A stretch of DNA of 64,000 nt from Lysinibacillus sp. G4S2 (lineage in GTDB: Bacteria; Bacillota; Bacilli; Bacillales_A; Planococcaceae): assembly GCF_030348505.1 (NCBI RefSeq), contig NZ_JAUCFJ010000002.1:5088001-5152000 (forward strand), written 5' to 3'. The notes under the pieces are model-generated. The model did not search any database. It worked only from the letters and a program-made list of their open reading frames with translations, and was not told the origin of the DNA. Every line of letters begins with the position of its first letter. Position 1 is the stretch's first letter. Positions 26,805-35,093 of this stretch are shown here, piece after piece. Both the position numbers and the translations under genes were made by a program.

Positions 26805-27146
26805 CTAATATGCACTCATGCCACCACGGACATTTGTTACACGCTCAAAACCCTGTTTTTTCATTTGCTTACACGCCTTACTACTGCGCATACCGCTTTG
26901 GCAAATGACAACGATTTCTTTATCCTTCGGTAGTTTATCAAAGCTAGAACCAAGCGGAATATTTTTGAATTGCGGGATATTACGTCCCTTATACTCTGCT
27001 GGTGTACGCACATCGATAAATACTTTATTTTTGTCATTCAATATATTTTTCAATTGTGTCGCTGAAATTGTCTGCACACCTTTCGCTGGCTTCATTCGCC
27101 AGACCAAAAACGCAATAACGATAGCAAGTATCACCCATGTTTCCAA
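26805..27146 (-). CDS. Membrane-anchored rhodanese
   Basis: The 113-residue protein has one N-terminal membrane helix (about 3-17) followed by a rhodanese domain with FIDVRTPAEYKGRNIPQ and active-site loop CQSGMRSS (Cys82). The helix probably holds the domain at the inner face of the membrane. It is the first gene after cstR and has an operator-like palindrome directly ahead (27165-27182). The pairing of one anchored and one soluble rhodanese suggests sulfur hand-off from the membrane inward, which is inference. Confidence 0.92.
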   Translation of the reverse strand: METWVILAIVIAFLVWRMKPAKGVQTISATQLKNILNDKNKVFIDVRTPAEYKGRNIPQFKNIPLGSSFDKLPKDKEIVVICQSGMRSSKACKQMKKQGFERVTNVRGGMSAY

Positions 27147-27164
27147 ATAGTATCGCCTCCTTTT

Positions 27165-27182
27165 TATACTATTAAGGGTATA
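27165..27182. promoter_or_regulatory. CstR-type operator-like palindrome (site 3)
   Basis: TATACT-ATTAAG-GGTATA keeps the spacing and outer bases of the other sites, with one C-to-T change in the left half. It lies between cstR and the anchored rhodanese gene. Confidence 0.55.
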
Positions 27183-27188
27183 CTGAAT

Positions 27189-27449
27189 TTACCTGCTCTT
27201 CACGACTAAATCCATCGCTTCCTGGATGACCGAATTCATTTTTTCGGCATCCCCTTCAGCAGTCGATACACATTCCAGTAAATTTTCACTAACGATCACT
27301 CCAATAGTCCGATCAACCGCAGAACGCACGGCAGATAGCTGTGTAATCACATCTTTACAGTTTTTTTCTTCTTCCATCATGCGTAAGACACCACGCAATT
27401 GACCTTCTATACGCTTCACTCGATTAACCGTTTTAGATCCATAAGCCAT
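27189..27449 (-). CDS. cstR: CstR-type persulfide-sensing repressor (CsoR family)
   Basis: The 86-residue helical protein belongs to the CsoR/RcnR (DUF156) family. Cys31 and Cys60 are both present, the same positions as in staphylococcal CstR, and the histidine that copper-sensing CsoR has four residues before the second Cys is replaced by Asn56 (ENLLEC). This points to sulfane-sulfur sensing by Cys-Cys polysulfide formation, not copper. The ATG at 27449 is favoured over a GTG at 27458 that is too close to AAAGGGG. Palindromes matching each other lie around it at 27504, 27165 and 26430. Confidence 0.88.
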   Translation of the reverse strand: MAYGSKTVNRVKRIEGQLRGVLRMMEEEKNCKDVITQLSAVRSAVDRTIGVIVSENLLECVSTAEGDAEKMNSVIQEAMDLVVKSR

Positions 27450-27503
27450 ACTGTTCACACCCCTTTCAAAACGATCGATTGAACTCGCTTACGAGATTTA
27501 TAA

Positions 27504-27521
27504 TATACCCCATTAGGTATA
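27504..27521. promoter_or_regulatory. CstR-type operator palindrome (site 1), autoregulation
   Basis: TATACC-CCATTA-GGTATA is a perfect 6-6-6 palindrome about 55 bp upstream of the cstR start. It has the same half-sites as the one at 26430. Confidence 0.65.
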
Positions 27522-27598
27522 TTGTCAACATGAATGGCTTTGATTTTTTTGGAGCACTCACTCTGGAGAGCATTGTCCTATCCGTCAATAAAAAAAAT

Positions 27599-27628
27599 CC
27601 CTGCTATGAGCCGTTACTCATAACAGGG
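27599..27628 (-). terminator. Terminator after hmp
   Basis: CCCTGTTATGAG and CTCATAGCAGGG form a 12-bp stem followed by ATTTTTTTT on the minus strand, just past the hmp stop at 27645. Confidence 0.9.
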
Positions 27629-27644
27629 AAATCCATCATCATTA

Positions 27645-28811
27645 TTATTTTGCTAGTTGCATTGCTGGACCAAAGAATTCATAATGAATTTTTTCGTCTT
27701 TCACGCCAATTTCATGTAAATTTTTAATAACTGCTTCCATAAATCCGACAGGTCCACATACGTAAACTTCTGCATTATCGGCTACTTTTTCAGCTAATAA
27801 TTCTTTTGTAAGTAACTTGTCTTCATCCGAATATAACGCTGTGTAAGTAGCATTTGGAAGTGCATTCACTTTCTCTTGAATAGCATCACTAAATGCAACA
27901 ACTTTTTCATTGCGCGCACATTGGATAAAGCTCACTTCATTTGCCGCATCATCACCTATTGATTGCAACATACTATTTAACGGTGTTACACCAATACCAC
28001 CGCTTAAAAAAGTAATTGGAGCAGAAGTTTCTTCTAAAACAAATAGTCCAGCAGGAGCACTTACATCTACTAAATCTCCAACTTGTAACACGTCGTGAAT
28101 AAAGTTTGATACTTTTCCATTCGGCGTATGGTCACTTTCACGTTTCACAGAAATGCGATAGCCATCTTTAGCACTCGCTTGCGAAAGCGTATACTGACGG
28201 TTCATTAAATACTCTTCGCCCAGTACTTTCACACGAATACTGATATATTGACCTGGCTCATAAGCTGGTAGAGGGGAACCATCTTCATTTTCAAAGTAAA
28301 TAGATGTTACAAGATCACTTTCTACTACTTTTTTCGCCACTTTCAATGGTTTAAATAAACGCCATCCACCATTACCCTCAGCTTTTTGATATAGCTCTTC
28401 TTCTACTTGAATGAAGATATCTGCAATGACACCATATGCTTCAGCCCAAGCATTAATAATGTCATCCGTCGCCGCATCACCAAGCACTTCTTTAATTGCT
28501 TTTAATAAGTTTTCTCCAACAATTGGATAGTGCTCAGGTAAAATACCTAGGCTACGGTGTTTATGAGCGATTAACATAACCGCTGGTAAAATAGCTTCTA
28601 AATTTTCAATATGAACTGCAGCAGCATAAACCGTGTTTGCTAACGCTGTTTGCTGACGACCTTTTTCTTGGTTTGTATGGTTAAAAATATTCAATAATTC
28701 TGGATGAGCTTGAAACATATTTCTGTAAAACGTCTTCGTAATTTCTACACCATGAACTTCTAATACAGGAACTGTTGCTTTAATAATTTGTACTGTTTCT
28801 TGTTTTAACAT
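27645..28811 (-). CDS. hmp: Flavohemoglobin, nitric oxide dioxygenase
   Basis: The 388-residue protein oxidises nitric oxide to nitrate with O2 and NAD(P)H. The globin domain (about 1-140) has proximal His85 in AHKHRSLGI and the [10 protein letters not shown] helix. The FAD domain has RQYTLSQ, and the NAD domain has [12 protein letters not shown] and YVCGPVGFM. The ATG at 28811 has AAAGGATGG ahead; a longer frame to 28898 is not supported. It is divergent from nsrR, with NsrR-type palindromes between the two, as in many Bacilli. Confidence 0.96.
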   Translation of the reverse strand: MLKQETVQIIKATVPVLEVHGVEITKTFYRNMFQAHPELLNIFNHTNQEKGRQQTALANTVYAAAVHIENLEAILPAVMLIAHKHRSLGILPEHYPIVGENLLKAIKEVLGDAATDDIINAWAEAYGVIADIFIQVEEELYQKAEGNGGWRLFKPLKVAKKVVESDLVTSIYFENEDGSPLPAYEPGQYISIRVKVLGEEYLMNRQYTLSQASAKDGYRISVKRESDHTPNGKVSNFIHDVLQVGDLVDVSAPAGLFVLEETSAPITFLSGGIGVTPLNSMLQSIGDDAANEVSFIQCARNEKVVAFSDAIQEKVNALPNATYTALYSDEDKLLTKELLAEKVADNAEVYVCGPVGFMEAVIKNLHEIGVKDEKIHYEFFGPAMQLAK

Positions 28812-28903
28812 ATCGCTTACCATCCTTTCGTGATTACAATATAACGCTATCAATCCCTTAAAGCAATATATAAAATACATCTTTAACAAAATGGACATAA
28901 TTA

Positions 28904-28920
28904 ATGTATTTTAAATACAT
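28904..28920. promoter_or_regulatory. Candidate NsrR operator between hmp and nsrR
   Basis: ATGTATTTTAAATACAT is a perfect 8-1-8 palindrome in the hmp-nsrR gap. A half copy, AAATACATCTTTAA, is at 28872-28885, and a second palindrome with AGTATTGAATTTTTAATACT lies at 28929-28950. AT-rich palindromes of this kind are typical NsrR targets. The 28929 copy is close to the nsrR promoter and suggests self-control. Confidence 0.65.
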
Positions 28921-29001
28921 CTTTAAAAAAGTATTGAATTTTTAATACTTCAATGTAAAAATGCTATAATTATTTTGAACTATAGAAAGTAGGGTGTTCT
29001 T

Positions 29002-29439
29002 ATGCGCTTAACTTTATACACAGATTATTCTCTTCGAACACTCATATATTTGGGTGCGAAGGAAGAAGGCCAATTATCAACGATCCAAGAAATTTCAGAT
29101 GCCTATAATATTTCGAAAAACCATTTAATGAAGGTAACCCATCAACTCGGGCTCCTTGGCTACATTGAAACGATTCGCGGACGAGGTGGAGGAATTCGCC
29201 TAGCAATTGATCCAACAACGATAACAATTGGCGAAATAGTACGTCATACTGAAGAGGATTTTCATCTTGTCGAATGCTTTGATAAAGAAAATAATCTATG
29301 CAAAATCGCTCCAGAATGTCAGCTAAAAGGCGTGTTGTACGAAGCACTACAAGCCTATTTAGCCGTCCTAGATCGCTATACGCTTGATGATTTTTTACAT
29401 TCGAAAGAAAAGTTGATGGCACTGTTACTCGGCAAATAA
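29002..29439 (+). CDS. nsrR: NsrR, nitric-oxide-sensing Rrf2 repressor
   Basis: The 145-residue protein has an N-terminal winged helix (MRLTLYTDYSLRTLIYLGA; recognition region NISKNHLMKVTHQL) and the three Fe-S cysteines of NsrR, Cys92, Cys100 and Cys106, in the spacing CX7CX5C. NO damages the cluster and releases the repressor from DNA. It is divergent from hmp, its usual target. A TATAAT box is at 28965-28970. Confidence 0.93.
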   Translation: MRLTLYTDYSLRTLIYLGAKEEGQLSTIQEISDAYNISKNHLMKVTHQLGLLGYIETIRGRGGGIRLAIDPTTITIGEIVRHTEEDFHLVECFDKENNLCKIAPECQLKGVLYEALQAYLAVLDRYTLDDFLHSKEKLMALLLGK

Positions 29440-29474
29440 AAATACCCGCACAACTCAAAGTTGGACGGGTATTT
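29440..29474. terminator. Bidirectional terminator between nsrR and GNAT gene
   Basis: AAATACCCG and CGGGTATTT pair around a short loop, and T-runs lie on both strands. It serves the convergent genes nsrR and the GNAT gene ending at 29477. Confidence 0.8.
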
Positions 29475-29476
29475 CA

Positions 29477-30460
29477 TTATTTTAATGCCTTAGAAAAGAA
29501 AATCATATCTAGTGCACGTATTCCATTTTCATAGATTGGCTCTGGGTAATTGCTGAAAAAATCTTTTTCAATGGCTTCCATACGAAAACCTGCTTTTTGA
29601 TAAAATGCAATATTATCAATACTAGAATTTGCCGTTCCAACTATGATCGTTTTATATCCTTGAGATTGACAAATTGTTGTGATTTGTCGCAGTACTTCCT
29701 TCCCTAGCCCTTTCCCCTGATACTTCGGTACAATCGCTATATTTTTCAACTCTACTGTCGTATCAGACTGCGCAAGAAGTAACACTACACCTGCTAATTG
29801 CTCACCACATTTAATTTCGAATAATTCACCGTCATTTAAATATTCTCGAACAGCAGCTTCACTTTCATCAGCTAATAATAATTGTGGTAAGTAGTCTTCC
29901 CTCTCGCCTTCCACTTTCTTTAATGCTGTACGATATCGGACAAAATCATTGCGTTCAAAAACATTTAACACACATGGTTGCTTTTCTTTAATCTCTAACC
30001 ATGAATGCTCCTGAGGGTAATCATTTTCTACTCCTAATCGAATAAAAGGCAACTTCTCTTGTGCCTTTTGTGAGCGAATATTAACCTTCCTAGCTCCTGC
30101 AAAAACATGCTCTAGCCCTAACTCAAAAAATGCTATATCTAAAATGGCAACTTTTGATTCAAGATTATAGCCTTTCCCCCAAAATTCATAGCCTAGCCAT
30201 GAGCCAATGTGACAACTCTTTTTATTGTGATCAATAAACATTAAAGCCGTCACACCAATAAGTTGTCCTTCCTCATCTAAGACAACACGAGGAACTGTCT
30301 TTCCAGCCTCTTCATCCACACATTCCCGTTTAATAAAGTTAATCGTATCTTCAACTTTGCCAACAGGTAACCCTAGTGCATCTCGAACCTGTGGCATGGA
30401 AGACAACGCATGCATTGCTTCAGCATATTTTATATCGTGTCTCACTAAAGTTACTGTCAT
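29477..30460 (-). CDS. Two-domain GNAT acetyltransferase
   Basis: The 327-residue protein has two GNAT domains in tandem. The first (about 1-170) is RimJ/RimL-like with IGVTALMFIDHNKKSCHIGS and LGYEFWGKGYN in the acetyl-CoA-binding loop. The second (about 185-325) has VELKNIAIVPKYQGKGLGKE, a clear Q/RxxGxG/A loop, then GFRMEAIEKDFFSNYPEPI. Both CoA loops look intact. The fusion is unusual in length for the family. Acceptors are unknown; N-terminal protein acetylation for the first half is only a guess from the RimL likeness. Confidence 0.85.
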   Translation of the reverse strand: MTVTLVRHDIKYAEAMHALSSMPQVRDALGLPVGKVEDTINFIKRECVDEEAGKTVPRVVLDEEGQLIGVTALMFIDHNKKSCHIGSWLGYEFWGKGYNLESKVAILDIAFFELGLEHVFAGARKVNIRSQKAQEKLPFIRLGVENDYPQEHSWLEIKEKQPCVLNVFERNDFVRYRTALKKVEGEREDYLPQLLLADESEAAVREYLNDGELFEIKCGEQLAGVVLLLAQSDTTVELKNIAIVPKYQGKGLGKEVLRQITTICQSQGYKTIIVGTANSSIDNIAFYQKAGFRMEAIEKDFFSNYPEPIYENGIRALDMIFFSKALK

Positions 30461-30487
30461 TATTCCATTCTCCTTTTACATATTTTG

Positions 30488-30519
30488 GACTCTTTACCAA
30501 AACGTGTGATTGATTCAAC
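30488..30519. repeat. Family B end remnant
   Basis: ACTCTTTACCAAAACGTGTG followed by ATTGATTCAAC matches the outer end of family B (compare 10535 and 50974). No core or second end is present. It lies between the GNAT gene and the VOC gene. Confidence 0.6.
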
Positions 30520-30520
30520 T

Positions 30521-30898
30521 TCAATTATACGTTAGCTGCCAGGATACACCAAAGCGATCTTGAATCCAGGCAAATTGCTTAGAAAATCCATAATTATCAA
30601 GTGGCATTAACGCCTGTCCACCTTCTAAAATTTGAGTAACCAGACTACCGATTTCCTCCGCAGAATCACATTCCACATAAATAGAAGTTGACGGTGTAAA
30701 TGTAAAGTCATGCTGGATTACACTATCATTCATCATAATTTTTAGACCCTTTAAATGAAGGATAGCCATTGCAACCTGTTGTGAATTTTCCATATAAGTT
30801 AAACTTTCGATCTGTAAATCGGAAAACCATTGTTGATATTGCTGGATAGCTTCATTCGCCTGCCCTTGAAACATTAGAAATGTAGTGGCACTTTTCAT
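30521..30898 (-). CDS. VOC superfamily protein, PhnB-like
   Basis: The 125-residue protein matches the PhnB/3-demethylubiquinone methyltransferase-fold group of the vicinal-oxygen-chelate superfamily: TTFLMFQGQANEAIQQYQQW at the N-terminus and QDRFGVSWQLTYN at the C-terminus. These small proteins form dimers; most have no known substrate. Its ATG overlaps the stop of the DUF1801 gene by four bases (ATGA), so the two are translationally coupled. Confidence 0.85.
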   Translation of the reverse strand: MKSATTFLMFQGQANEAIQQYQQWFSDLQIESLTYMENSQQVAMAILHLKGLKIMMNDSVIQHDFTFTPSTSIYVECDSAEEIGSLVTQILEGGQALMPLDNYGFSKQFAWIQDRFGVSWQLTYN

Positions 30899-31332
30899 TT
30901 ATTTATCTCTCCCTCGTATTTTGTAATCCATTGTGCTGGTGTCATTTTCGAAACAAGCTCTCCAATTAATTCATACGGAATATTTTTAGTGTTTGTAAAA
31001 CGAATACAGCTTTTCCCCATATTAAGCTTTGTCGATACTCGTTTCGCATATTCCTCTTGGAACCACGAGAGTAACGCTTGATCTGCATAAATGCCCATAT
31101 GATAAACCGCAATATGACGTTTTTGTGCAGCAAGACTTATAAAGGGTAAAGGAGTATTCGGTGTACAATGGTAGCCCTTCGGATAAGTAGATAACGGGAC
31201 AACATAGCTTATCATGTCATAATACATATTTTCTTCAAAACCCTCTGGTAAGTTACTTTCAACCACATCCACAAGTTTGGCAAACCCCTCTCGCCACTTT
31301 TCATCCACTTGTTCAATATATGTGTTTTTCAT
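30895..31332 (-). CDS. DUF1801 domain protein
   Basis: The 145-residue protein fits DUF1801 (YdhG-like fold): YDMISYVVPLSTYPKGYHC, ISLAAQKRHIAVYHMG and the C-terminal LGELVSKMTP-like helix (here IGELVSKMTPAQW). Some relatives are iron chaperones, but many are unassigned. The ATG at 31332 is preferred to a TTG at 31350 because AGAGAGGG sits between them. It is coupled to the VOC gene through a four-base overlap. Confidence 0.82.
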   Translation of the reverse strand: MKNTYIEQVDEKWREGFAKLVDVVESNLPEGFEENMYYDMISYVVPLSTYPKGYHCTPNTPLPFISLAAQKRHIAVYHMGIYADQALLSWFQEEYAKRVSTKLNMGKSCIRFTNTKNIPYELIGELVSKMTPAQWITKYEGEINK

Positions 31333-31480
31333 ATTCTGCCCTCTCTTCAATATAGTATTATTGCTATCTAATGAATCCTACTTATTTCACATCATGGCTA
31401 ATTATAAGATGACCAATTTACAATGAATATAGCATCATCCATATGACATCTTAAAATGATCAATGAAGCGTCTTTGTCAT

Positions 31481-32137
31481 TTATGCTTTACCCTCTGCCT
31501 TTGCCTTTCGATATAATTCCTTTGTTTTGTAGCCTAATCCAATAATTTCACGCATCTCCTCTAAACGTGCAACCTGCGTCTCTTCCTTTTTCGCACTATA
31601 GATATAACGAGCCCAATCCTTTTGATAACCCGATGTTAATCCATCATAAAATGCTAAATCATCTGGATGTTCTGCAAGAGCATCACGCAATTGAGGAATC
31701 ATCCCTTCATAGTCACTTACACATTGACTACTCGCTGTCTTCTTCTTGCCGCGTCCTTTGCCATCTCTCTTAATACTTAATATAGAAAATGTCTCATCTA
31801 AAGACATAAGACTTGCAAATTTATAATCACTGCCAACAATATATTTTTCCTCGTCCACTTGAATAGCTGGAAAAATCTCATCACGATGGATAAACTGTTC
31901 ATACTTCTTATTACCCTTTTTCGGATAAACAAAAAATAAATAGCCCTGTTCTTCGAGAGTGTTTAACTTTTGTGCATTTTGTAAATACGTTACCATTTCA
32001 TCAAGATTAAACACAAAGGCAATAATACGATCATAAGGTGCATCTCCTGATTGGGAAATCCCTTCTAGAATCAAATCCTCTGGTTGATGATGAATGGCAA
32101 TGGATAATCCATCCTTAAGTTTAAATTTCTTTTGCAT
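31481..32137 (-). CDS. YdeI/OmpD-associated family protein
   Basis: The 218-residue protein ends with the YdeI/OmpD-associated helical domain: MIPQLRDALAEHPDDLAFYD then SGYQKDWARYIYSAKKEETQ and a run of basic residues. The N-terminal half (about 1-140) is a separate alpha/beta region without a motif I recognise. The start is the ATG at 32137 behind AGAAGAGGTG; the frame continues upstream to 32209 without a ribosome site. Function is unknown; family names refer to old bacteriocin-protection data. Confidence 0.75.
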   Translation of the reverse strand: MQKKFKLKDGLSIAIHHQPEDLILEGISQSGDAPYDRIIAFVFNLDEMVTYLQNAQKLNTLEEQGYLFFVYPKKGNKKYEQFIHRDEIFPAIQVDEEKYIVGSDYKFASLMSLDETFSILSIKRDGKGRGKKKTASSQCVSDYEGMIPQLRDALAEHPDDLAFYDGLTSGYQKDWARYIYSAKKEETQVARLEEMREIIGLGYKTKELYRKAKAEGKA

Positions 32138-32211
32138 AGCTTTAACACCTCTTCTAATTATTCCTCTTGGTTTTGATAGTATAGCTGATTTAGTGAAATT
32201 TTCGTACAAAA

Positions 32212-32239
32212 AAACGCTCGAACATTTTCTCGGGCGTTT
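32212..32239 (-). terminator. Terminator after DUF1648 gene
   Basis: AAACGCCCGA and TCGAGCGTTT form a stem followed by TTTTTGTAC on the minus strand, just past the stop at 32245. Confidence 0.8.
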
Positions 32240-32244
32240 GAGGT

Positions 32245-32739
32245 TTACTTTATTTTTCTAGTGGCCACTATTCCTTTAATAATCGGAATGGCTGTTCCAA
32301 TTAGCACTATTGGTAGGAACCACCACCCAAGAGACTCTTCCTCTCCAAGGGCAATACGTACCATTTGGAATGATATCGCTGCAAATAAAATTAGACAGAG
32401 GTTTTTCACTTCATTTAAAGTTTTTCGGCTATTTAAATAAAATGCCTCTACATTACTTTCGTTCAAACGTGCTGGGTAATTATGCATATGCGGAGCTTTT
32501 TCAAGTACTCCTAGCAAACACCATAGAAATATTCCGATAAACGGAAGAATGAATAATTCCATTTTTGAACCCCAACGATCCACTTCCCCTGCACCATTAA
32601 AATGGCCAGGAATCTCCTCAGATAGTTTGCCCCACATTACAAAAATATAAAGAATGGATAGCACGAATAACCCGCCACCAATACAGTCCCATATCTTTTC
32701 ATATTTCGTTTTTGGCAATTTCAAAATAGGTCTATACAT
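32245..32739 (-). CDS. DUF1648 membrane protein
   Basis: The 164-residue protein has four hydrophobic segments (about 20-36, 62-80, 112-130, 140-156). The DUF1648 signature is the region LSEEIPGHFNGAGEVDRWGS between the first two. In B. subtilis, related SdpI-type proteins carry similar segments and give immunity to secreted toxins, but no toxin gene is nearby here. It is a single gene with a terminator. No more can be said of its role. Confidence 0.8.
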   Translation of the reverse strand: MYRPILKLPKTKYEKIWDCIGGGLFVLSILYIFVMWGKLSEEIPGHFNGAGEVDRWGSKMELFILPFIGIFLWCLLGVLEKAPHMHNYPARLNESNVEAFYLNSRKTLNEVKNLCLILFAAISFQMVRIALGEEESLGWWFLPIVLIGTAIPIIKGIVATRKIK

Positions 32740-33051
32740 CTTCTCACACCTTCACTTATTCCTTTATTTATTCTACGCTACTCCAACTCATTAAGTTTCA
32801 AATTTGAGAAAATTGTCATAATTGTTAATGTTATATCGGTAACTATCCGCTTCCGCGAACAGTGAAATAGCAATTTATTCTACTTTTTTTATCACTCTAT
32901 CTATAATTCACTTCTTTCTTAACACTATTAACAAATGTAAAAATACTCATAATACTTTGTAAAATTCGTATTATCTGATATAAATGGTATATACATATTT
33001 CATTTTTTTGTAACATTTCTACTAAATTACCGAGAAAGGAAACTAAATTCT

Positions 33052-34746
33052 ATGCGATTTACGATCTACAAGAAATTAATACTCGCTTTTTTTATTGTTA
33101 TTTTAGTGTTAGTTGGCACAATCGGGTTAAATATTAAACAGCTTAATTCCGTAAACGAGACGTATCGTGTGTTACTCGAAGAACAAACAACTAAATCTCT
33201 TAGTATTCAAAAGCTACAAGTGATTGCTAAACAAGAAATTGTAAGTATGAGAGGTTATCTATTACTTGGGGATAAAAAGAATTTTCAAAGTAATACCGAT
33301 TCGCGTGAAGAATTTAAAAAGAAATACGATGAATTAATGGCATCATTCGATTCTAAAAAATCTATTGAACTATTAGAGGCTATCCAAAAAAGTGAGCAAG
33401 ATGTCCAACAGTTCGCAGATCGCATGTTTTCATTAAAGTCCGCTGGAGAAACAGAACAGTATGAAAAGCTTGATAGCACACAAGGCCGCCTTATTATTAA
33501 ACAGTTTGATGACCGCGTAGAAAACCTTGCCAACTACCAAGAGGAGTATATCGCAGGAGAAATCGCCGCTACATCCAAAGAGATAGAAGCTATTAAATTC
33601 CAAATGATTATTCTTGGAGTGTTGGCTGTTGTCATTAGTCTGATAATTGCTTTTGTCATAGGAAGACTTATTTCCCGTCCTATTAAAGGTATGGCAAAGG
33701 CTGCGAAAAAGATTGCTGAGGGCGATTTAACAGCAGAACAAATTCACATAAAAAATCGTGATGAAGTCGGGGATTTAGCACTAGCCTTTAATCAAATGGC
33801 GCTAAATTTAAAGGATCTTATTACAAATGTACGTCATAACACTGTGCAGGTAAGTAGCTCTGCTGCTGAGTTAACGGCAAGTGCTGAGCAAACAATTCAA
33901 GCAACAGAACAAATTACTTCCTCCATACAAGAAGTAGCAAGTGGCTCCGAAGCTCAAGGTAAAAATGCTACTGAAAGCTCAGAGGCTATGAAAAACATGA
34001 CAAAAGGCATTCAACAATTAGCTACAACCACGGCTGCCGTTTCCGAGCTTGCTATAGAAACCAATACAGAAGCTAACAAAGGGAATGAATCATTACAACG
34101 TGTTATTGCTCAAATGGACACAATTAATTCAGCCGTTTTAGAATCTGCTAGCGTTGTGAAAAATTTAGGAAATCATTCCGTTGAAATCGGAAATATTATT
34201 GGCCTCATTACGGCTATCGCAGAGCAAACCAATTTACTAGCACTGAATGCCGCAATTGAAGCAGCTCGTGCAGGGGATCAGGGCCGTGGCTTTGCTGTAG
34301 TTGCCGAAGAAGTAAAGAAGTTAGCTGATCAATCCAAGCAATCTGCTGAACAAATTGCAAGTCTGATTTCAGAAATACAACGAGAGACAAATCGTGCAGT
34401 TACAGTAATGGATACTGGTACACAAGAGGTTCAAATAGGTATGCAAGTTGTAAGAATAGCTGAGGAAGGATTCTCAAAAATCGTCGAACTGATTGAACAT
34501 GTATCCAATCAAATTCAAGAAGCAACGACAGTTTCTGAGGAAATGTCATCAAGTGCTGAACAGATTTACGCTTCCTTCGATGAAATTGCAACAATTGCAA
34601 AAATGTCTTCTTCCAACTTACAAAATGTAGCTTCAGCATCTGAGGAACAGCTAGCGACTATTGAAGAAGTTGCCGCTTCTGCTGCCACATTATCAAACAT
34701 GGCTGAAGAATTACAAACACAGGTTTCGCGTTTTAAAGTGGAGTAA
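33052..34746 (+). CDS. Methyl-accepting chemotaxis protein with helical-bundle sensor
   Basis: This 564-residue receptor has a membrane segment at about 8-27, an all-helical outer sensor (about 30-185) like the four-helix-bundle/CHASE3 type, a second membrane segment near 186-206, a HAMP domain ([20 protein letters not shown]) and the signalling coiled coil with [20 protein letters not shown] at the hairpin tip. The ligand is unknown; such bundles can also read partner binding proteins. The ATG follows GAGAAAGGAAAC. It has no CheR-tether at the end. The 312-bp region upstream (32740-33051) shows no other feature. Confidence 0.95.
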   Translation: MRFTIYKKLILAFFIVILVLVGTIGLNIKQLNSVNETYRVLLEEQTTKSLSIQKLQVIAKQEIVSMRGYLLLGDKKNFQSNTDSREEFKKKYDELMASFDSKKSIELLEAIQKSEQDVQQFADRMFSLKSAGETEQYEKLDSTQGRLIIKQFDDRVENLANYQEEYIAGEIAATSKEIEAIKFQMIILGVLAVVISLIIAFVIGRLISRPIKGMAKAAKKIAEGDLTAEQIHIKNRDEVGDLALAFNQMALNLKDLITNVRHNTVQVSSSAAELTASAEQTIQATEQITSSIQEVASGSEAQGKNATESSEAMKNMTKGIQQLATTTAAVSELAIETNTEANKGNESLQRVIAQMDTINSAVLESASVVKNLGNHSVEIGNIIGLITAIAEQTNLLALNAAIEAARAGDQGRGFAVVAEEVKKLADQSKQSAEQIASLISEIQRETNRAVTVMDTGTQEVQIGMQVVRIAEEGFSKIVELIEHVSNQIQEATTVSEEMSSSAEQIYASFDEIATIAKMSSSNLQNVASASEEQLATIEEVAASAATLSNMAEELQTQVSRFKVE

Positions 34747-34843
34747 AAATGTATAAGAGTAGGCGCGGCTCTCTCTTCAGCAATGATTAACATTACGACT
34801 CTTAAGATTTATTAACAAAAAAAGCGTGAATTTCAAAACTGTT

Positions 34844-34883
34844 AAAATCAATATTTTCAGGTATTCAAGCATATTTTGATAAT
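34844..34883. repeat. Direct repeat flanking the SLH protein gene, left copy
   Basis: AAAATCAATATTT, 13 bases, then CATATTTTGATAAT. The same two blocks with the same 13-base spacing recur at 38906-38945 in the same orientation. The copies enclose the SLH-protein gene. Confidence 0.7.
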
Positions 34884-34936
34884 TCAAATGACCCCTAAGA
34901 AACTTGACTAATCTATCTTGTTTTTCCAAAAATAGA

Positions 34937-35070
34937 AAGAGTCTGGGACATAAGTATTTTTTTAAAACAAAATTACAATATTTCACATCAGAAAAGCGCA
35001 AGAAATCAATGTTTCTAAAATTGATTTCTCGCGCTTTTTAAGGTCTTGATCAGTTATGCCCCAGCCTTTT
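34937..35070. repeat. Family E hairpin repeat, short copy (E1)
   Basis: The region is bounded by AGTCTGGGACATAA and TTATGCCCCAGCC, an imperfect inverted end pair. Near the right end is a long hairpin, GAAAAGCGCAAGAAATCAAT paired with ATTGATTTCTCGCGCTTTTT. The longer copy at 60041-60356 shares both features. The hairpin can act as a terminator for the surface-protein gene ending at 35094 or the receptor gene on the other side. Confidence 0.75.
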
Positions 35071-35093
35071 CAGTATTAACGCAACGATTCATG

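Noticed and set aside
27189..27449. Copper-sensing CsoR
   Set aside because: The His ligand of CsoR is replaced by Asn56 and the neighbours are sulfur-transfer genes, with no copper ATPase or chaperone.
29042..29458. A 138-codon frame opposite nsrR
   Set aside because: It is antisense to a well-supported gene and encodes nothing recognisable.
32930..33000. Sigma-D promoter for the second chemoreceptor
   Set aside because: TAAA and CTGATATA are present, but the spacing is about 11 bases instead of 14-16.
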